From the NCBI GenBank assembly GCA_041594355.1, contig JBFHMM010000080.1:1-15214 (forward strand): a stretch of 15,214 bases of DNA, read 5' to 3'. Below are positions 1 through 6,863 of the stretch, one piece after another. Origin of the DNA: JAIUZI01 sp041594355 (GTDB lineage Bacteria; Pseudomonadota; Alphaproteobacteria; Rhodobacterales; Rhodobacteraceae). The notes below the pieces were generated by a model, which saw only the letters and a program-made list of their open reading frames with translations, was not told the DNA's origin and made no database searches. The position numbers were made by a program, and so were the translations under genes. Each line of letters begins with the position of its first letter. Within the stretch, counting starts at the first letter, position 1.

Positions 1-554
1 GGTACAGCTAACCAGGGTGGCCGTCGCGAGGTAATTGGTCACCTCTTTCAGCACGCTGGCGCTGCCCAGAGGGTCGGATGCGTCGGCCCATAACCGTCAA
101 GAGCGGCACAATCCGGTCAAATGTGCCACGTTCGCAACCGGTAACATCAGCATTTTGCCGGCTGCGGGCCCGGTGGCAATTTTCCGAAACCCGGCAATCG
201 ACCGCGGCGCCGGCACGTGCGATCACTTCGGCTCCCAGCCTTTTGACCACGGCCTCATTTGTGATGGACATCTCCATCCAGATCTTGTTTTGGGTCACTT
301 CGGGCAACATCTGATCCACCACGGCCGCCGAGGCGACCGGGTTAGGCTGGCAGGTGATCACAGCGTCGCAATCCTGTATCATGACCGCCGGCCCATCGCA
401 CGCCTGCGCAGCTCGCGCCGTGACACCGGCAACGCGAGTGACGTCCAGATCATGCACCCCAGGTGCCACACTGCTGTGCAGCAGGCTGCCCGACAGCTTG
501 CCGCCTGCATTTCCCAATCCGATGAGGCCTATGCCCCGGTTGATCCTCCGTCAT
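1..554 (-). pseudogene. Beta-hydroxyacid dehydrogenase (3-hydroxyisobutyrate dehydrogenase-like), frameshifted, 3' end off window
   Basis: The minus strand encodes the N-terminal NAD(P)-binding half of a 3-hydroxyisobutyrate/6-phosphogluconate dehydrogenase-family enzyme. The Rossmann motif GIGLIGLGNAGG is followed by a stretch resembling the family's substrate-binding motif, DCRVSENCHRA where DCPVSGGxHRA is usual. The frame is broken several times. The only sensible ATG (554) joins the Rossmann frame only if one G is removed from a GGGG run near 537-540. A +1/-1 pair disrupts the stretch around 125-165. A further shift near 80 moves the frame to DPLGSASVLKEVTNYLATATL, the usual family continuation, which runs off the window edge. 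Without repair the enzyme cannot be made. The substrate cannot be told; members oxidise 3-hydroxyisobutyrate, tartronate semialdehyde and related acids. Sequencing error is the alternative, but four separate lesions in 550 bp favour a true pseudogene. Confidence 0.8.
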
Positions 555-690
555 CCTGCATCCGAAGGTCAGTCACCGGGGCCGGGCCGTCGCCCCTGTT
601 TGTGACGCTTTTTATGACATTCCCGGTACGTCGATGGCGGACGACCCGGCGATCTGTAAAAACGCACAGCGACGGTGGGCAGACCCCGGA

Positions 691-718
691 TTGAAGCATT
701 GCGGCAAAGGGCTATTTC
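691..718 (+). promoter_or_regulatory. Candidate promoter for the pirin gene
   Basis: TTGAAG (691-696) and TATTTC (713-718) are separated by 16 bp and lie about 40 bp upstream of the pirin start. The match to sigma-70 hexamers is only moderate. It is the best candidate in the 200-bp gap between the divergent pseudogene and pirin. Confidence 0.3.
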
Positions 719-756
719 TAGCCGCATCAGAGGCTTCACCCGCCAAGGAGACCACG

Positions 757-1668
757 ATGTCGATCAGACCAACGATTGAAACCCGCGCAGCCATGCCAAC
801 GATGGAAGGTGCTGGGGTAAAACTGCACCGCGCCTTCGGGTTTCAAGATCCGACAGAACTGGATCCTTTCCTGCTGTTCGACGACTTCCGCAATGAGCGC
901 CCCGAGGATTACCTGCGCGGATTTCCCTGGCACCCCCATCGCGGCATCGAAACTATTACCTACGTGCTGGCCGGAACCGTGGAACACAGCGACTCACTGG
1001 GCAATACCGGCACGCTGAGCGCGGGCGACGTGCAATGGATGACCGCCGGGTCCGGGATCATGCATCAGGAAATGCCCGCCGGCAATGCGCGCGGCCAGAT
1101 GCACGGATTCCAGCTCTGGGGCAACCTGCCGTCCAGTCAGAAGATGACCACCCCGCGCTATCAGGACATCACCAGCGCCGACATACCGGAGGTCGTCGAC
1201 GATGACGGCACCCGTGCGCGGATCATAACTGGTAAATTCTGGGGCAAGACCGGCCCGGTCGACGGTATCGCAGCTGATCCACAATACCTCGACATCTCTA
1301 TCCCGGCCGGAGTGAAGAAGACTTTTCCCATCGACACCTACCGGCGCGCCTTTGCCTACGTGTTCGAAGGGCGCGGGGCATTTGCCGATGCCTCCTCTCC
1401 CACTGGTGTGCTGGTCGAGAAGGAAGTCGCGGGTCGCGAAATCAAGCTGCGCGACATGACCGGGAACCGCACCTTGGTGCGATTTGGCACAGGCGACGAG
1501 GTCACCGTGCAAGCGGGTCCCAAAGGCATGCGGTTTCTGCTGATCTCGGGCGCGCCGATCGACGAACCCGTCGCCTGGCACGGTCCGATCGTGATGAACA
1601 CCCATGCGGAACTGCAACAGGCGATGCGCGACCTTCGCAACGGCAGCTTTATCCGGCAGCCGGGCTGA
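757..1668 (+). CDS. Pirin family protein
   Basis: A 303-residue bicupin of the pirin family, close to the usual 280-300 residues. The N-terminal cupin keeps the metal site: HPHRG (His59, His61), then a His/Glu pair in GIMHQEMP (His103, Glu105). These match the four iron ligands of characterised pirins. The C-terminal part (about 170-290) is the second, metal-free cupin, ending in FLLISGAPIDEPVAWHGPIVMN, a typical pirin-C signature. Some bacterial pirins have quercetin 2,3-dioxygenase activity and others bind partner enzymes, so the substrate is open. The start at 757 is chosen because AAGGAG lies 7-8 nt upstream. The frame stays open to 634, but that extension has no ribosome site and does not look like pirin. 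The gene stands alone between two pseudogenes and appears intact. Confidence 0.93.
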   Translation: MSIRPTIETRAAMPTMEGAGVKLHRAFGFQDPTELDPFLLFDDFRNERPEDYLRGFPWHPHRGIETITYVLAGTVEHSDSLGNTGTLSAGDVQWMTAGSGIMHQEMPAGNARGQMHGFQLWGNLPSSQKMTTPRYQDITSADIPEVVDDDGTRARIITGKFWGKTGPVDGIAADPQYLDISIPAGVKKTFPIDTYRRAFAYVFEGRGAFADASSPTGVLVEKEVAGREIKLRDMTGNRTLVRFGTGDEVTVQAGPKGMRFLLISGAPIDEPVAWHGPIVMNTHAELQQAMRDLRNGSFIRQPG

Positions 1669-1729
1669 CACCCGGTCTTGTCCAAAACGTGGTATACTTT
1701 CCCTGCTTCATCCATCAGGGAGCGTCCCC

Positions 1730-2024
1730 CTGTTTGTCCGCATTTTCCGCGTCGACATCTACGAAGACAAGATCGTGTCATTCAAGTCCTTCGTGCTGGA
1801 GACGACATTGCCGTTGATGCGCAAGCAAGAGGGCCTTGTGTCGATCCAACCCTGCTTGCCGCACCCTGAAACGCCCAACGAATTTTGTCTCGTGATGATC
1901 TGGGAAAATCTCGACGTTGGTGGCTTTTGCCGGCGAAGACTGGTAGCGGCCGCACATCCACCCAGACGAAGAAGGCATCGTACCCGACCGGTTCTGGCAT
2001 CACTACGAACTGGCGGCGGCTTGA
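1730..2024 (+). pseudogene. Antibiotic biosynthesis monooxygenase (ABM)-type protein, dead
   Basis: The frame reads VRIFRVDIYEDKIVSFKSF...RKQEGLVSIQPCLP...NEFCLVMIWENLDV, like a small ferredoxin-like-fold ABM or quinol monooxygenase protein of about 95-100 residues. Three lesions are visible. The position expected for the start (a GGGAG ribosome site lies 7 nt upstream) is CTG at 1730, not ATG. The frame breaks near 1915-1925. The tail is in another frame (AFAGEDW...HIHPDEEGIV) and contains a TAG just after EDW. That tail then ends naturally at TGA 2022-2024. Intact relatives act on quinones or bind haem, and are often near oxidative-stress genes such as pirins. A good -10 (TATACT, 1693-1698) survives upstream, so it may still be transcribed. 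Assignment to the ABM fold is by pattern and moderately sure. Confidence 0.7.
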
Positions 2025-2028
2025 AATC

Positions 2029-2616
2029 TTAAACCATGACCGCCTTGCGCACCATATCCCAGTAGATGGTCTCGACCGCCTCCAGTGAAAGCCGGCCGCC
2101 AGGTCGGTACCACGTATTGACCCCGTTCAGCATCGCGATCACCGCCAGCGTCGCGATCTTGGTATCGGGAACCATGAAAACCCCGGCTTCAACACCCTGC
2201 CGCAGAATGTCTTCAAGCTCGTCTTCATATTTGCCGCGCAGGCCGGTCACCGCTTCGAAATTCTCGGGTGTCAGGTTGCGCAATTCCATGTAGGCGATGA
2301 AAACCTCGTCCGGTCGGGCCGTGTGGAACCGGATGTGAAAGCGTGCGAAACCTTCGAGCCGTGCCATGGGATCGTCTGGTACCGGCTGCGCCGCCCGCGC
2401 TGCCAGCAAATCGTTCAGATGATCGCGCATCAGGTCGAACAGCAGGCTCTGCTTGTCGGACGTGTAATTATACAGCGCACCGGCCTGCAACCCGACTTCG
2501 CCCGCGATCTGGCGCATAGACACGGCGGCAAAGCCATGCCGCGCAAAGAGTTTCAGCGCTGCGTCCTGAATGCGCGGGCCTGTGATATCAGAATGTGATC
2601 CTGCGGTGCGTGCCAT
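2029..2616 (-). CDS. TetR family transcriptional regulator
   Basis: A 195-residue TetR-type repressor, the usual family length. The N-terminal DNA-binding domain (about 12-58) has the classic pattern: ALKLFARHGFAAVSMRQIAGEVGL, then the recognition-helix region GALYNYTSDKQSLLFDLM. The rest is an all-helical ligand-binding and dimerisation domain with FHTARPDEVFIAYMELRNL. This resembles, by pattern only, TetR regulators that sense acyl-CoA or other hydrophobic acids. The start at 2616 is preferred. The frame is open to 2685, but the extra 23 residues would be translated from the operator. A palindrome 15-30 bp upstream of the ATG predicts autorepression. The gene diverges from the lipoprotein gene and converges on the dead ABM gene, ending 4 bp from it. 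Its original target may have been one of the decayed neighbours. Confidence 0.93.
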   Translation of the reverse strand: MARTAGSHSDITGPRIQDAALKLFARHGFAAVSMRQIAGEVGLQAGALYNYTSDKQSLLFDLMRDHLNDLLAARAAQPVPDDPMARLEGFARFHIRFHTARPDEVFIAYMELRNLTPENFEAVTGLRGKYEDELEDILRQGVEAGVFMVPDTKIATLAVIAMLNGVNTWYRPGGRLSLEAVETIYWDMVRKAVMV

Positions 2617-2629
2617 GACCCGGACAGTA

Positions 2630-2647
2630 TCTGAACGTGCGTTCAGA
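2630..2647. promoter_or_regulatory. Palindromic operator for the adjacent TetR regulator
   Basis: TCTGAACG-TG-CGTTCAGA: two perfect 8-bp inverted arms around a TG spacer. It sits 14 bp upstream of the TetR start, in the spacer shared with the divergent lipoprotein gene. Size, symmetry and position fit a TetR dimer site. On the minus strand a TTGACA (2690-2695) could serve as a -35, though the -10 is poor. Binding would repress tetR and possibly the lipoprotein gene. Confidence 0.7.
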
Positions 2648-2716
2648 AAAAACCCCTGCTTGCGCCGAACTGCAAGGACGGGCAAAACCTGTCAAGATCC
2701 CACCGGACGAGGTTCC

Positions 2717-3031
2717 ATGCTCCTGCTGGCTCACAATCGCCTGCCTTTTCTGATCGCCGCAGCATTGCTGTCCGGTGTCGCGGCCTGCACGCAGGTACCA
2801 GAACTCCAGGATACCGTCATCACCGACGACCAGAGCGGCAGCAAATACCCCGCGCTTGTCCCGCTGGCCCCGACCCTCGGGACGCGCCCCGCCCCGCAAG
2901 ACGCAGCCGAGCGACTGGAGAGTACGCTGAATGGACGACGCGACCGGTTGAAATCACGGGCGAGCGATTTGCAGGCGGGAATTATCGACGAGGAAACACG
3001 CAAACGAATGCGCGAAGGTGTCGCCCGCTAA
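2717..3031 (+). CDS. Small lipoprotein, unknown function
   Basis: A 104-residue protein with a clear type II signal peptide: hydrophobic segment FLIAAALLSG followed by lipobox GVAAC, so Cys24 would be lipidated after cleavage. The mature part is hydrophilic. It opens with a proline-containing linker and ends in a charged helical stretch (about 65-104: AAERLESTLNGRRDRLKSRASDL...EETRKRMREG), probably a periplasmic coiled-coil or helix hairpin. The start at 2717 is supported by GGACGAGG 5-12 nt upstream. I do not recognise a named family. hom starts 81 bp downstream on the same strand, so the two may share a transcript. Its promoter region contains the TetR operator. Prediction of export is firm; the role is unknown. 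Confidence 0.85.
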   Translation: MLLLAHNRLPFLIAAALLSGVAACTQVPELQDTVITDDQSGSKYPALVPLAPTLGTRPAPQDAAERLESTLNGRRDRLKSRASDLQAGIIDEETRKRMREGVAR

Positions 3032-3112
3032 GGTCAGATGCACGGTGCGTTGCACCCTCTCGCGGAACCGGCTAAGTCCCGGCTGAACGACAGCGATAAG
3101 GGATCCCCAATC

Positions 3113-4399
3113 ATGACAGAACCGTTGCGTCTTGGAATTGCCGGTTTGGGCACGGTTGGGACCGGAGTTGTAAAGATCATCCGCCGTCACGCCGACCTGT
3201 TGACCGCCCGTACCGGCCGCAAGATCGAGATCACCGCCGTCAGCGCCCGCGACCGGGCAAAGGATCGCGGCGTTAGCCTGCGCGGCTACGGCTGGGAGGA
3301 CGACCCCGTCGCACTGGCCACACGCGCCGACGTGGACATCTTTGTGGAGTTGATGGGTGGCCCCGACGGCCCCGCCAAAGCCGCCACCGAAGCCGCGATC
3401 GCGGCAGGAAAGGACGTGGTCACAGCCAACAAGGCGATGTTGGCCATGCATGGCCAGGCGCTGGCCGAACTGGCTGAGAACGCCGGGCGGTCGATCCGTT
3501 ACGAGGCGGCTGTCGCCGGCGGTATTCCCGTGATCAAGGCGCTGACCGAGGGGTTAGCAGGGAACGAAATCACCCGCGTAATGGGGGTGATGAATGGCAC
3601 CTGCAATTACATCCTGACGCGCATGGAATCCTCGGGCTTGCCCTATGACGACGTGTTCCGCGAAGCCGATGCTTTGGGCTATCTCGAAGCGGACCCGAAC
3701 CTTGACGTCGGCGGCATAGATGCCGGCCACAAGCTGGCTCTTCTGTCGTCCATCGCATTCGGTACGCGGCCCGATTTCGCCGGTATCGACATCGAAGGCA
3801 TCCAGCGGGTCACCATCGACGACATCCGACAGGCTGCCGACATGGGCTACCGGATCAAGCTGCTGGGCGTGGCCCAGCGCACCGCGCGCGGGCTGGAACA
3901 ACGGATGCAGCCCTGCCTCGTACCCGCCGATTCACCGTTGGGCCAGCTCGAAGGCGGCACCAACATGGTGGTGATCGAAGGCGATTCCATCGAACAGGTT
4001 GTTCTGCGTGGCCCCGGCGCGGGCGAAGGCCCGACCGCCAGCGCCGTCATGGGCGATGTCTGCGATCTGGCCCGTGGTCTACGCCTGCCGGTGTTCGGCC
4101 AGCCAGCCGCATCGCTCGACGCGGCACCCTCCGCTATCGCTGGACTGCCCGCGCCCTATTATCTTCGAATGGCACTGCAGGACAAACCGGGCGCTTTGGC
4201 CAAGATCGCCGCCATCCTGGGCGATGCAGGCGTATCCATCGACCGGATGCGCCAGTATGGCCATTCCGAATCTGCAGCTCCTGTTCTGATTGTCAGCCAC
4301 AAGACAACACGAGCGGCTCTGGACAAGGCACTGGAAGCGATGCAATCGACCGATGTCATGGCCTCTGCTCCGGTTGCGTTGAGAATCGAAACGGTCTGA
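3113..4399 (+). CDS. hom: Homoserine dehydrogenase
   Basis: A 428-residue homoserine dehydrogenase, EC 1.1.1.3. It reduces aspartate semialdehyde to homoserine with NAD(P)H, on the way to threonine and methionine. Domains in order: Rossmann fold with GIAGLGTVGTGVV (residues 8-20); VVTANKAMLA; the catalytic/substrate region with VMNGTCNYILTRM and GIDAGHKLALLSS, where the conserved Asp and Lys lie; and a C-terminal ACT domain (about 350-428: YYLRMALQDKPGALAKIAAILGDAGVSIDRMRQ), which usually gives threonine feedback control. The length is typical of the monofunctional ACT-containing type. The start at 3113 has AAGGGA about 10 nt upstream; the 25-residue upstream extension is not family-like. In relatives glpX normally follows directly. 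Here a dead IS lies between them, so transcriptional coupling to glpX may be lost. No convincing terminator follows the stop codon. Confidence 0.97.
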   Translation: MTEPLRLGIAGLGTVGTGVVKIIRRHADLLTARTGRKIEITAVSARDRAKDRGVSLRGYGWEDDPVALATRADVDIFVELMGGPDGPAKAATEAAIAAGKDVVTANKAMLAMHGQALAELAENAGRSIRYEAAVAGGIPVIKALTEGLAGNEITRVMGVMNGTCNYILTRMESSGLPYDDVFREADALGYLEADPNLDVGGIDAGHKLALLSSIAFGTRPDFAGIDIEGIQRVTIDDIRQAADMGYRIKLLGVAQRTARGLEQRMQPCLVPADSPLGQLEGGTNMVVIEGDSIEQVVLRGPGAGEGPTASAVMGDVCDLARGLRLPVFGQPAASLDAAPSAIAGLPAPYYLRMALQDKPGALAKIAAILGDAGVSIDRMRQYGHSESAAPVLIVSHKTTRAALDKALEAMQSTDVMASAPVALRIETV

Positions 4400-4544
4400 C
4401 GCTCGCCTGGCGGCTTCCTATTTGGAAACAATGCGCCCGTGAACTCGTTACCCTCGACGATCCGTCGACAGTCGAGAGGCGCAGATCCGCACCTGATCGG
4501 CGCGCTCACCTCGATTTGACCCTTTGCATTTTGAAAACACGAAG
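4400..4544. other. Non-coding spacer between hom and the IS remnant
   Basis: No gene is seen here. One imperfect inverted repeat is visible: CCTCGAC (4452-4458) against GTCGAGAGG (4471-4479). No T-run follows it, so it is not an obvious terminator. The stretch is presumably what remains of the original hom-glpX spacer. Confidence 0.5.
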
Positions 4545-4561
4545 CGGTTTTTTGCACAAGT
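4545..4561 (+). repeat. Left terminal inverted repeat of the IS (degraded)
   Basis: CGGTTTTTTGCACAAGT aligns with the inverted right end at about 13 of 17 positions. The exact outer boundary is uncertain by a few bases. Confidence 0.6.
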
Positions 4562-5118
4562 CATGCGAAGAATTCATCTCATGAATACATCATGATAGAT
4601 GTGAGGTGTGAGCCGTTTAGCCCCTACGAAATGACAGACCGCGAACTGGTCGCCATACAATGACAGCTTAAAGCGGTGCGGATCGCTCTCTTCTGGTTTG
4701 ATCCTGATATGGAGTGGGTGCCACCGACGAGCGGTAGGCGTGGTTGCCGACAGCATTTCCGCGATGCCGCGATACAAGCATGGCTGACGATGAAAGTACT
4801 GTTCGGAAGGCCGTTTCGGCAAACGACTGGTTTTGTCGAAAGCCTTTTGCCGCTCGTCGGATTGGACCGGGCGGCGCCGGATTGCGGCACCCTGTGCCGA
4901 GGCCAGAAGTCGCTGAACGTAGGCCTGCCATATCGCGGTGGAGCCGACCCCCTGGACCTCTTGATCGACAGCACCGGTATTGAGGCCGAGGGTGAGGGCG
5001 AGTGGAACGCGCGACAGCATGGCGGTCCGAAACGCCGGATTTGGCGTAAGATACACATAGCAACAGACGAAAAAACGCTGGACGTTCGAGCGGTCGAGGT
5101 CACCACCAGCAATATTGG

Positions 5119-5157
5119 CCCCTCTCGGTAGGTTGCTTCGCAATCGCCTGCCGGGCA
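5119..5157 (+). repeat. 39-bp palindromic repeat unit, copy 1
   Basis: A constant left block CCCCTCTCGG, then T, AG, a variable 13-nt core, and a constant right block CGCCTGCCGGGCA. It folds as a hairpin. The outer stem is CTCGGTAG with CTGCCGGG (T-G wobbles included). The inner stem is TTGC with GCAA, around loop TTC. A 3-nt CGC bulge lies on the 3' side. The copy sits inside the transposase gene: excising 41 nt (5120-5160) rejoins NIG to DAPMLPE in frame. It therefore arrived after the IS. Confidence 0.8.
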
Positions 5158-5400
5158 GCGGATGCGCCGATGCTGCCGGAATTGCTTGATCAGTTACCTC
5201 CCGATCAGAACATCGGATCAATCACAGCCGAAGGCGCCTACGACACTCGAAAATGCCACGACGCGATTGCTGCTCGCAATGCTCATGCTGTCATTCCACC
5301 GCGCAAGAACGCCAAGCCGTGGAAGCCCACGAGCGACGGGGCCGCCGCCCAGAACGAAGCCGTGAATGCATCGCGATACCTAGGCCGCGCCCTGTGCCAA

Positions 5401-5439
5401 CCCCTCTCGGCAGCATCCTGCGGATGCGCCTGCCGGGCA
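5401..5439 (+). repeat. 39-bp palindromic repeat unit, copy 2
   Basis: Same length and same constant blocks as copy 1, with no gaps in the alignment. The inner stem has changed on both sides: ATCC pairs with GGAT around loop TGC, so base pairing is kept by compensatory changes. The wobble at the outer T-G pair is now C-G. Excising 41 nt (5402-5442) restores the transposase reading frame into RRSGYHRSSRVE. An extra hairpin, CCTGCC with GGCAGG, overlaps its right end. Confidence 0.8.
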
Positions 5440-5658
5440 ATGGCAGGAGCGGATACCACCGCAGCAGCCGCGTCGAGACAGGGATGCATTGCGTGAAATT
5501 GATGAGCCAATCGCTCATGGCGCGAGACTTCGACCAGCAGGTCGCGGAAATCCAGGTTCGGATCGCCGCCCTCAACCGCTACACCGCTCTCGGTGTAGCC
5601 ATAACAGAAGTTGTAGGATAAATTCGTCTGGGGAAAGGGGAAGCCCGCCACTCAACTA

Positions 5659-5675
5659 ATTTGTGCAACAAAGCC
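5659..5675 (-). repeat. Right terminal inverted repeat of the IS
   Basis: ATTTGTGCAACAAAGCC is the inverse of GGCTTTGTTGCACAAAT, a characteristic end of IS903-like IS5-family elements. It lies 37 bp after the transposase stop. Confidence 0.75.
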
Positions 5676-5741
5676 GGTGCCCGCCAATCCGGCACCTCTG
5701 CGACGACCTGCCCGCAGGGCGCCCTGCACGCCCTAAACGGC

Positions 5742-5770
5742 TTGTAGACCGGGCCACGCCTGCGCTATTC
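5742..5770 (+). promoter_or_regulatory. Weak candidate promoter for glpX
   Basis: TTGTAG (5742-5747) and CTATTC (5765-5770) are separated by 17 bp and lie 34 bp upstream of the glpX ATG. Because the IS separates glpX from hom, some promoter must lie here or inside the IS. A 14-bp perfect palindrome (5714-5727, GCAGGGCGCCCTGC) lies just upstream of this candidate. Confidence 0.3.
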
Positions 5771-5804
5771 CAAGGCAAAGCTGGAACACAAGGAATTTTC
5801 GCCG

Positions 5805-6767
5805 ATGAGCGCCCCAATTGATTTCAACGACCGCATGCTGTCGCTGGGCCTGGCCCGGGTTTCCGAGGCCGCGGCAATTGCCTCGGCAAAACTGGTTGGC
5901 CGTGGTGACGAAAAGGCCGCCGATCAGGCAGCCGTGAACGCCATGCGCGAACAGCTGAATCTGCTGGATATTGCCGGTGTCGTGGTTATCGGAGAGGGCG
6001 AACGCGACGAGGCGCCGATGCTGTACATCGGTGAAGAGGTCGGGACCGGCGAGGGCCCCGGTGTAGACATCGCACTGGATCCGCTGGAAGGCACTACCCT
6101 GACCGCCAAGGACATGCCAAACGCGCTGACGGTGATTGCCATGGGTCCGCGTGGATCGATGCTGCACGCGCCCGACGTCTACATGGAGAAGGTCGCAATC
6201 GGGCCAGGTTACCCCGAGGGGCTGATTTCCCTGGACATGCCGCCCGCGACCCGCGTGTCGGCGCTTGCGACGGAAAAGGGCTGCGCTCCCTCGGACATCA
6301 CGGTCTGTATTCTGGAGCGCCCGCGTCACGAGGCGATGATCGCCGAAGTCCGCAGCACCGGCGCTGCGATTCGTCTGATTACCGACGGCGACGTCGCCGG
6401 CGTGATGCATTGCGCCGAAAGCGATATCACAGGCATCGACATGTATATGGGATCCGGCGGCGCCCCCGAAGGCGTACTGGCCGCAGCCGCTCTGAAATGC
6501 ATGGGAGGGCAGATGTACGGCAAACTTCTGTTCCGCAACGATGACGAAAAAGGCCGAGCGACCAAAGCAGGGATCACCGATCTGGATCGAATCTATGCGC
6601 GCGACGACATGGTCACTCAGGACGTGATCTTTGCCGCAACCGGCGTGACTGGCGGAACCTTGTTGCCTGGAATCAGACGCCAGCCTGGTTGGGTCGAAAC
6701 CACAACCCTGCTGATGCGCTCGAAAACCGGATCCGTCCGGCGTATGCAGTATCGCACCCCTGTCTGA
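5805..6767 (+). CDS. glpX: Class II fructose-1,6-bisphosphatase
   Basis: A 320-residue GlpX-type phosphatase (EC 3.1.3.11). It converts fructose 1,6-bisphosphate to fructose 6-phosphate for gluconeogenesis; in autotrophs the family can also act on sedoheptulose bisphosphate. The metal and substrate motifs are present in order: GEGERDEAPMLYIGEEVG (residues 63-80), then LDPLEGTT (91-98), ITDGDVAGVM, and GSGGAPEGVLAAAALKCMGG for phosphate and sugar binding. The length is standard. AAGGAA ends 9 nt upstream of the ATG at 5805. The gene is second in the usual hom-glpX-recJ order, but a dead IS separates it from hom. A hairpin terminator follows before recJ. The protein looks intact. Confidence 0.97.
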   Translation: MSAPIDFNDRMLSLGLARVSEAAAIASAKLVGRGDEKAADQAAVNAMREQLNLLDIAGVVVIGEGERDEAPMLYIGEEVGTGEGPGVDIALDPLEGTTLTAKDMPNALTVIAMGPRGSMLHAPDVYMEKVAIGPGYPEGLISLDMPPATRVSALATEKGCAPSDITVCILERPRHEAMIAEVRSTGAAIRLITDGDVAGVMHCAESDITGIDMYMGSGGAPEGVLAAAALKCMGGQMYGKLLFRNDDEKGRATKAGITDLDRIYARDDMVTQDVIFAATGVTGGTLLPGIRRQPGWVETTTLLMRSKTGSVRRMQYRTPV

Positions 6768-6837
6768 TCACTTTCCCGCGATGCTATTGTGCCACTGGCC
6801 ACAGCTTCCAGCGGGGGATAATTTGACGACGGGAAAG

Positions 6838-6863
6838 GCCGGGCCTGAACGGGTCCGGCTTTT
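6838..6863 (+). terminator. Rho-independent terminator after glpX, close to the recJ start
   Basis: GCCGGGCC and GGTCCGGC pair as an 8-bp stem (one G-T wobble) around loop TGAACG, followed by TTTT. The run of Ts ends 18 nt before the recJ ATG. It either ends the glpX message or attenuates read-through into recJ. Confidence 0.6.

Larger units (their letters stand above)
4608..5621 (+). pseudogene. IS5-family transposase, disrupted by stop, deletion and two repeat insertions
   Basis: Pieces in three frames reassemble a DDE transposase of about 310 residues. The putative GTG start (4608) gives MSRLAPTK and then an in-frame TGA (4632). A 1-nt loss near 4690 shifts into the frame with LFWFDPDMEW...MKVLFGRPFRQTTGFVESLLPLVGL...LLIDSTGIEAEGEGEWN and RRIWRKIHIATDE. 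A 41-nt insertion (5120-5160) splits NIG from DAPMLPELLDQ, and another (5402-5442) splits the segment before SGYHRSSRVETGMHCVKL. The tail ends at TAA 5619-5621. Removing both inserts restores one frame from 4690 to the end. The first catalytic Asp is in LIDSTG. The second, normally in ADGAYDT, is now AEGAYDT, an Asp-to-Glu change. The Glu in VETGMHC is kept. No active enzyme is possible. Confidence 0.9.
4545..5675 (+). mobile_element. IS5-family (IS903-like) insertion sequence, inactive
   Basis: A whole but dead IS. It has a degraded transposase gene and recognisable ends: the right end read inwards is GGCTTTGTTGCACAAAT, characteristic of this IS group, and the left end matches it at about 13 of 17 positions. 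The span is 1131 bp. Subtracting the two 41-bp insertions inside the transposase leaves about 1050 bp, the normal size of such elements. No target-site duplication is evident. Insertion is in the hom-glpX spacer. Eroded ends and gene indicate an old insertion. Confidence 0.85.

Noticed and set aside
35..694. Long plus-strand ORF opposite the dehydrogenase pseudogene
   Set aside because: Shadow of the minus-strand gene: the composition is arginine/serine-rich and no domain is visible, while the minus strand gives recognisable family motifs.
634..756. Upstream extension of the pirin frame to an ATG at 634
   Set aside because: No ribosome site there, the added residues are not pirin-like, and AAGGAG sits correctly before 757.
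4452..4479. Inverted repeat CCTCGAC / GTCGAGAGG as a hom terminator
   Set aside because: 12-nt loop, imperfect outer pairs and no T-run.
4545..5675. Target-site duplication flanking the IS
   Set aside because: The bases just outside the two ends do not match at 4 or 9 bp; the left end is too eroded to place exactly.
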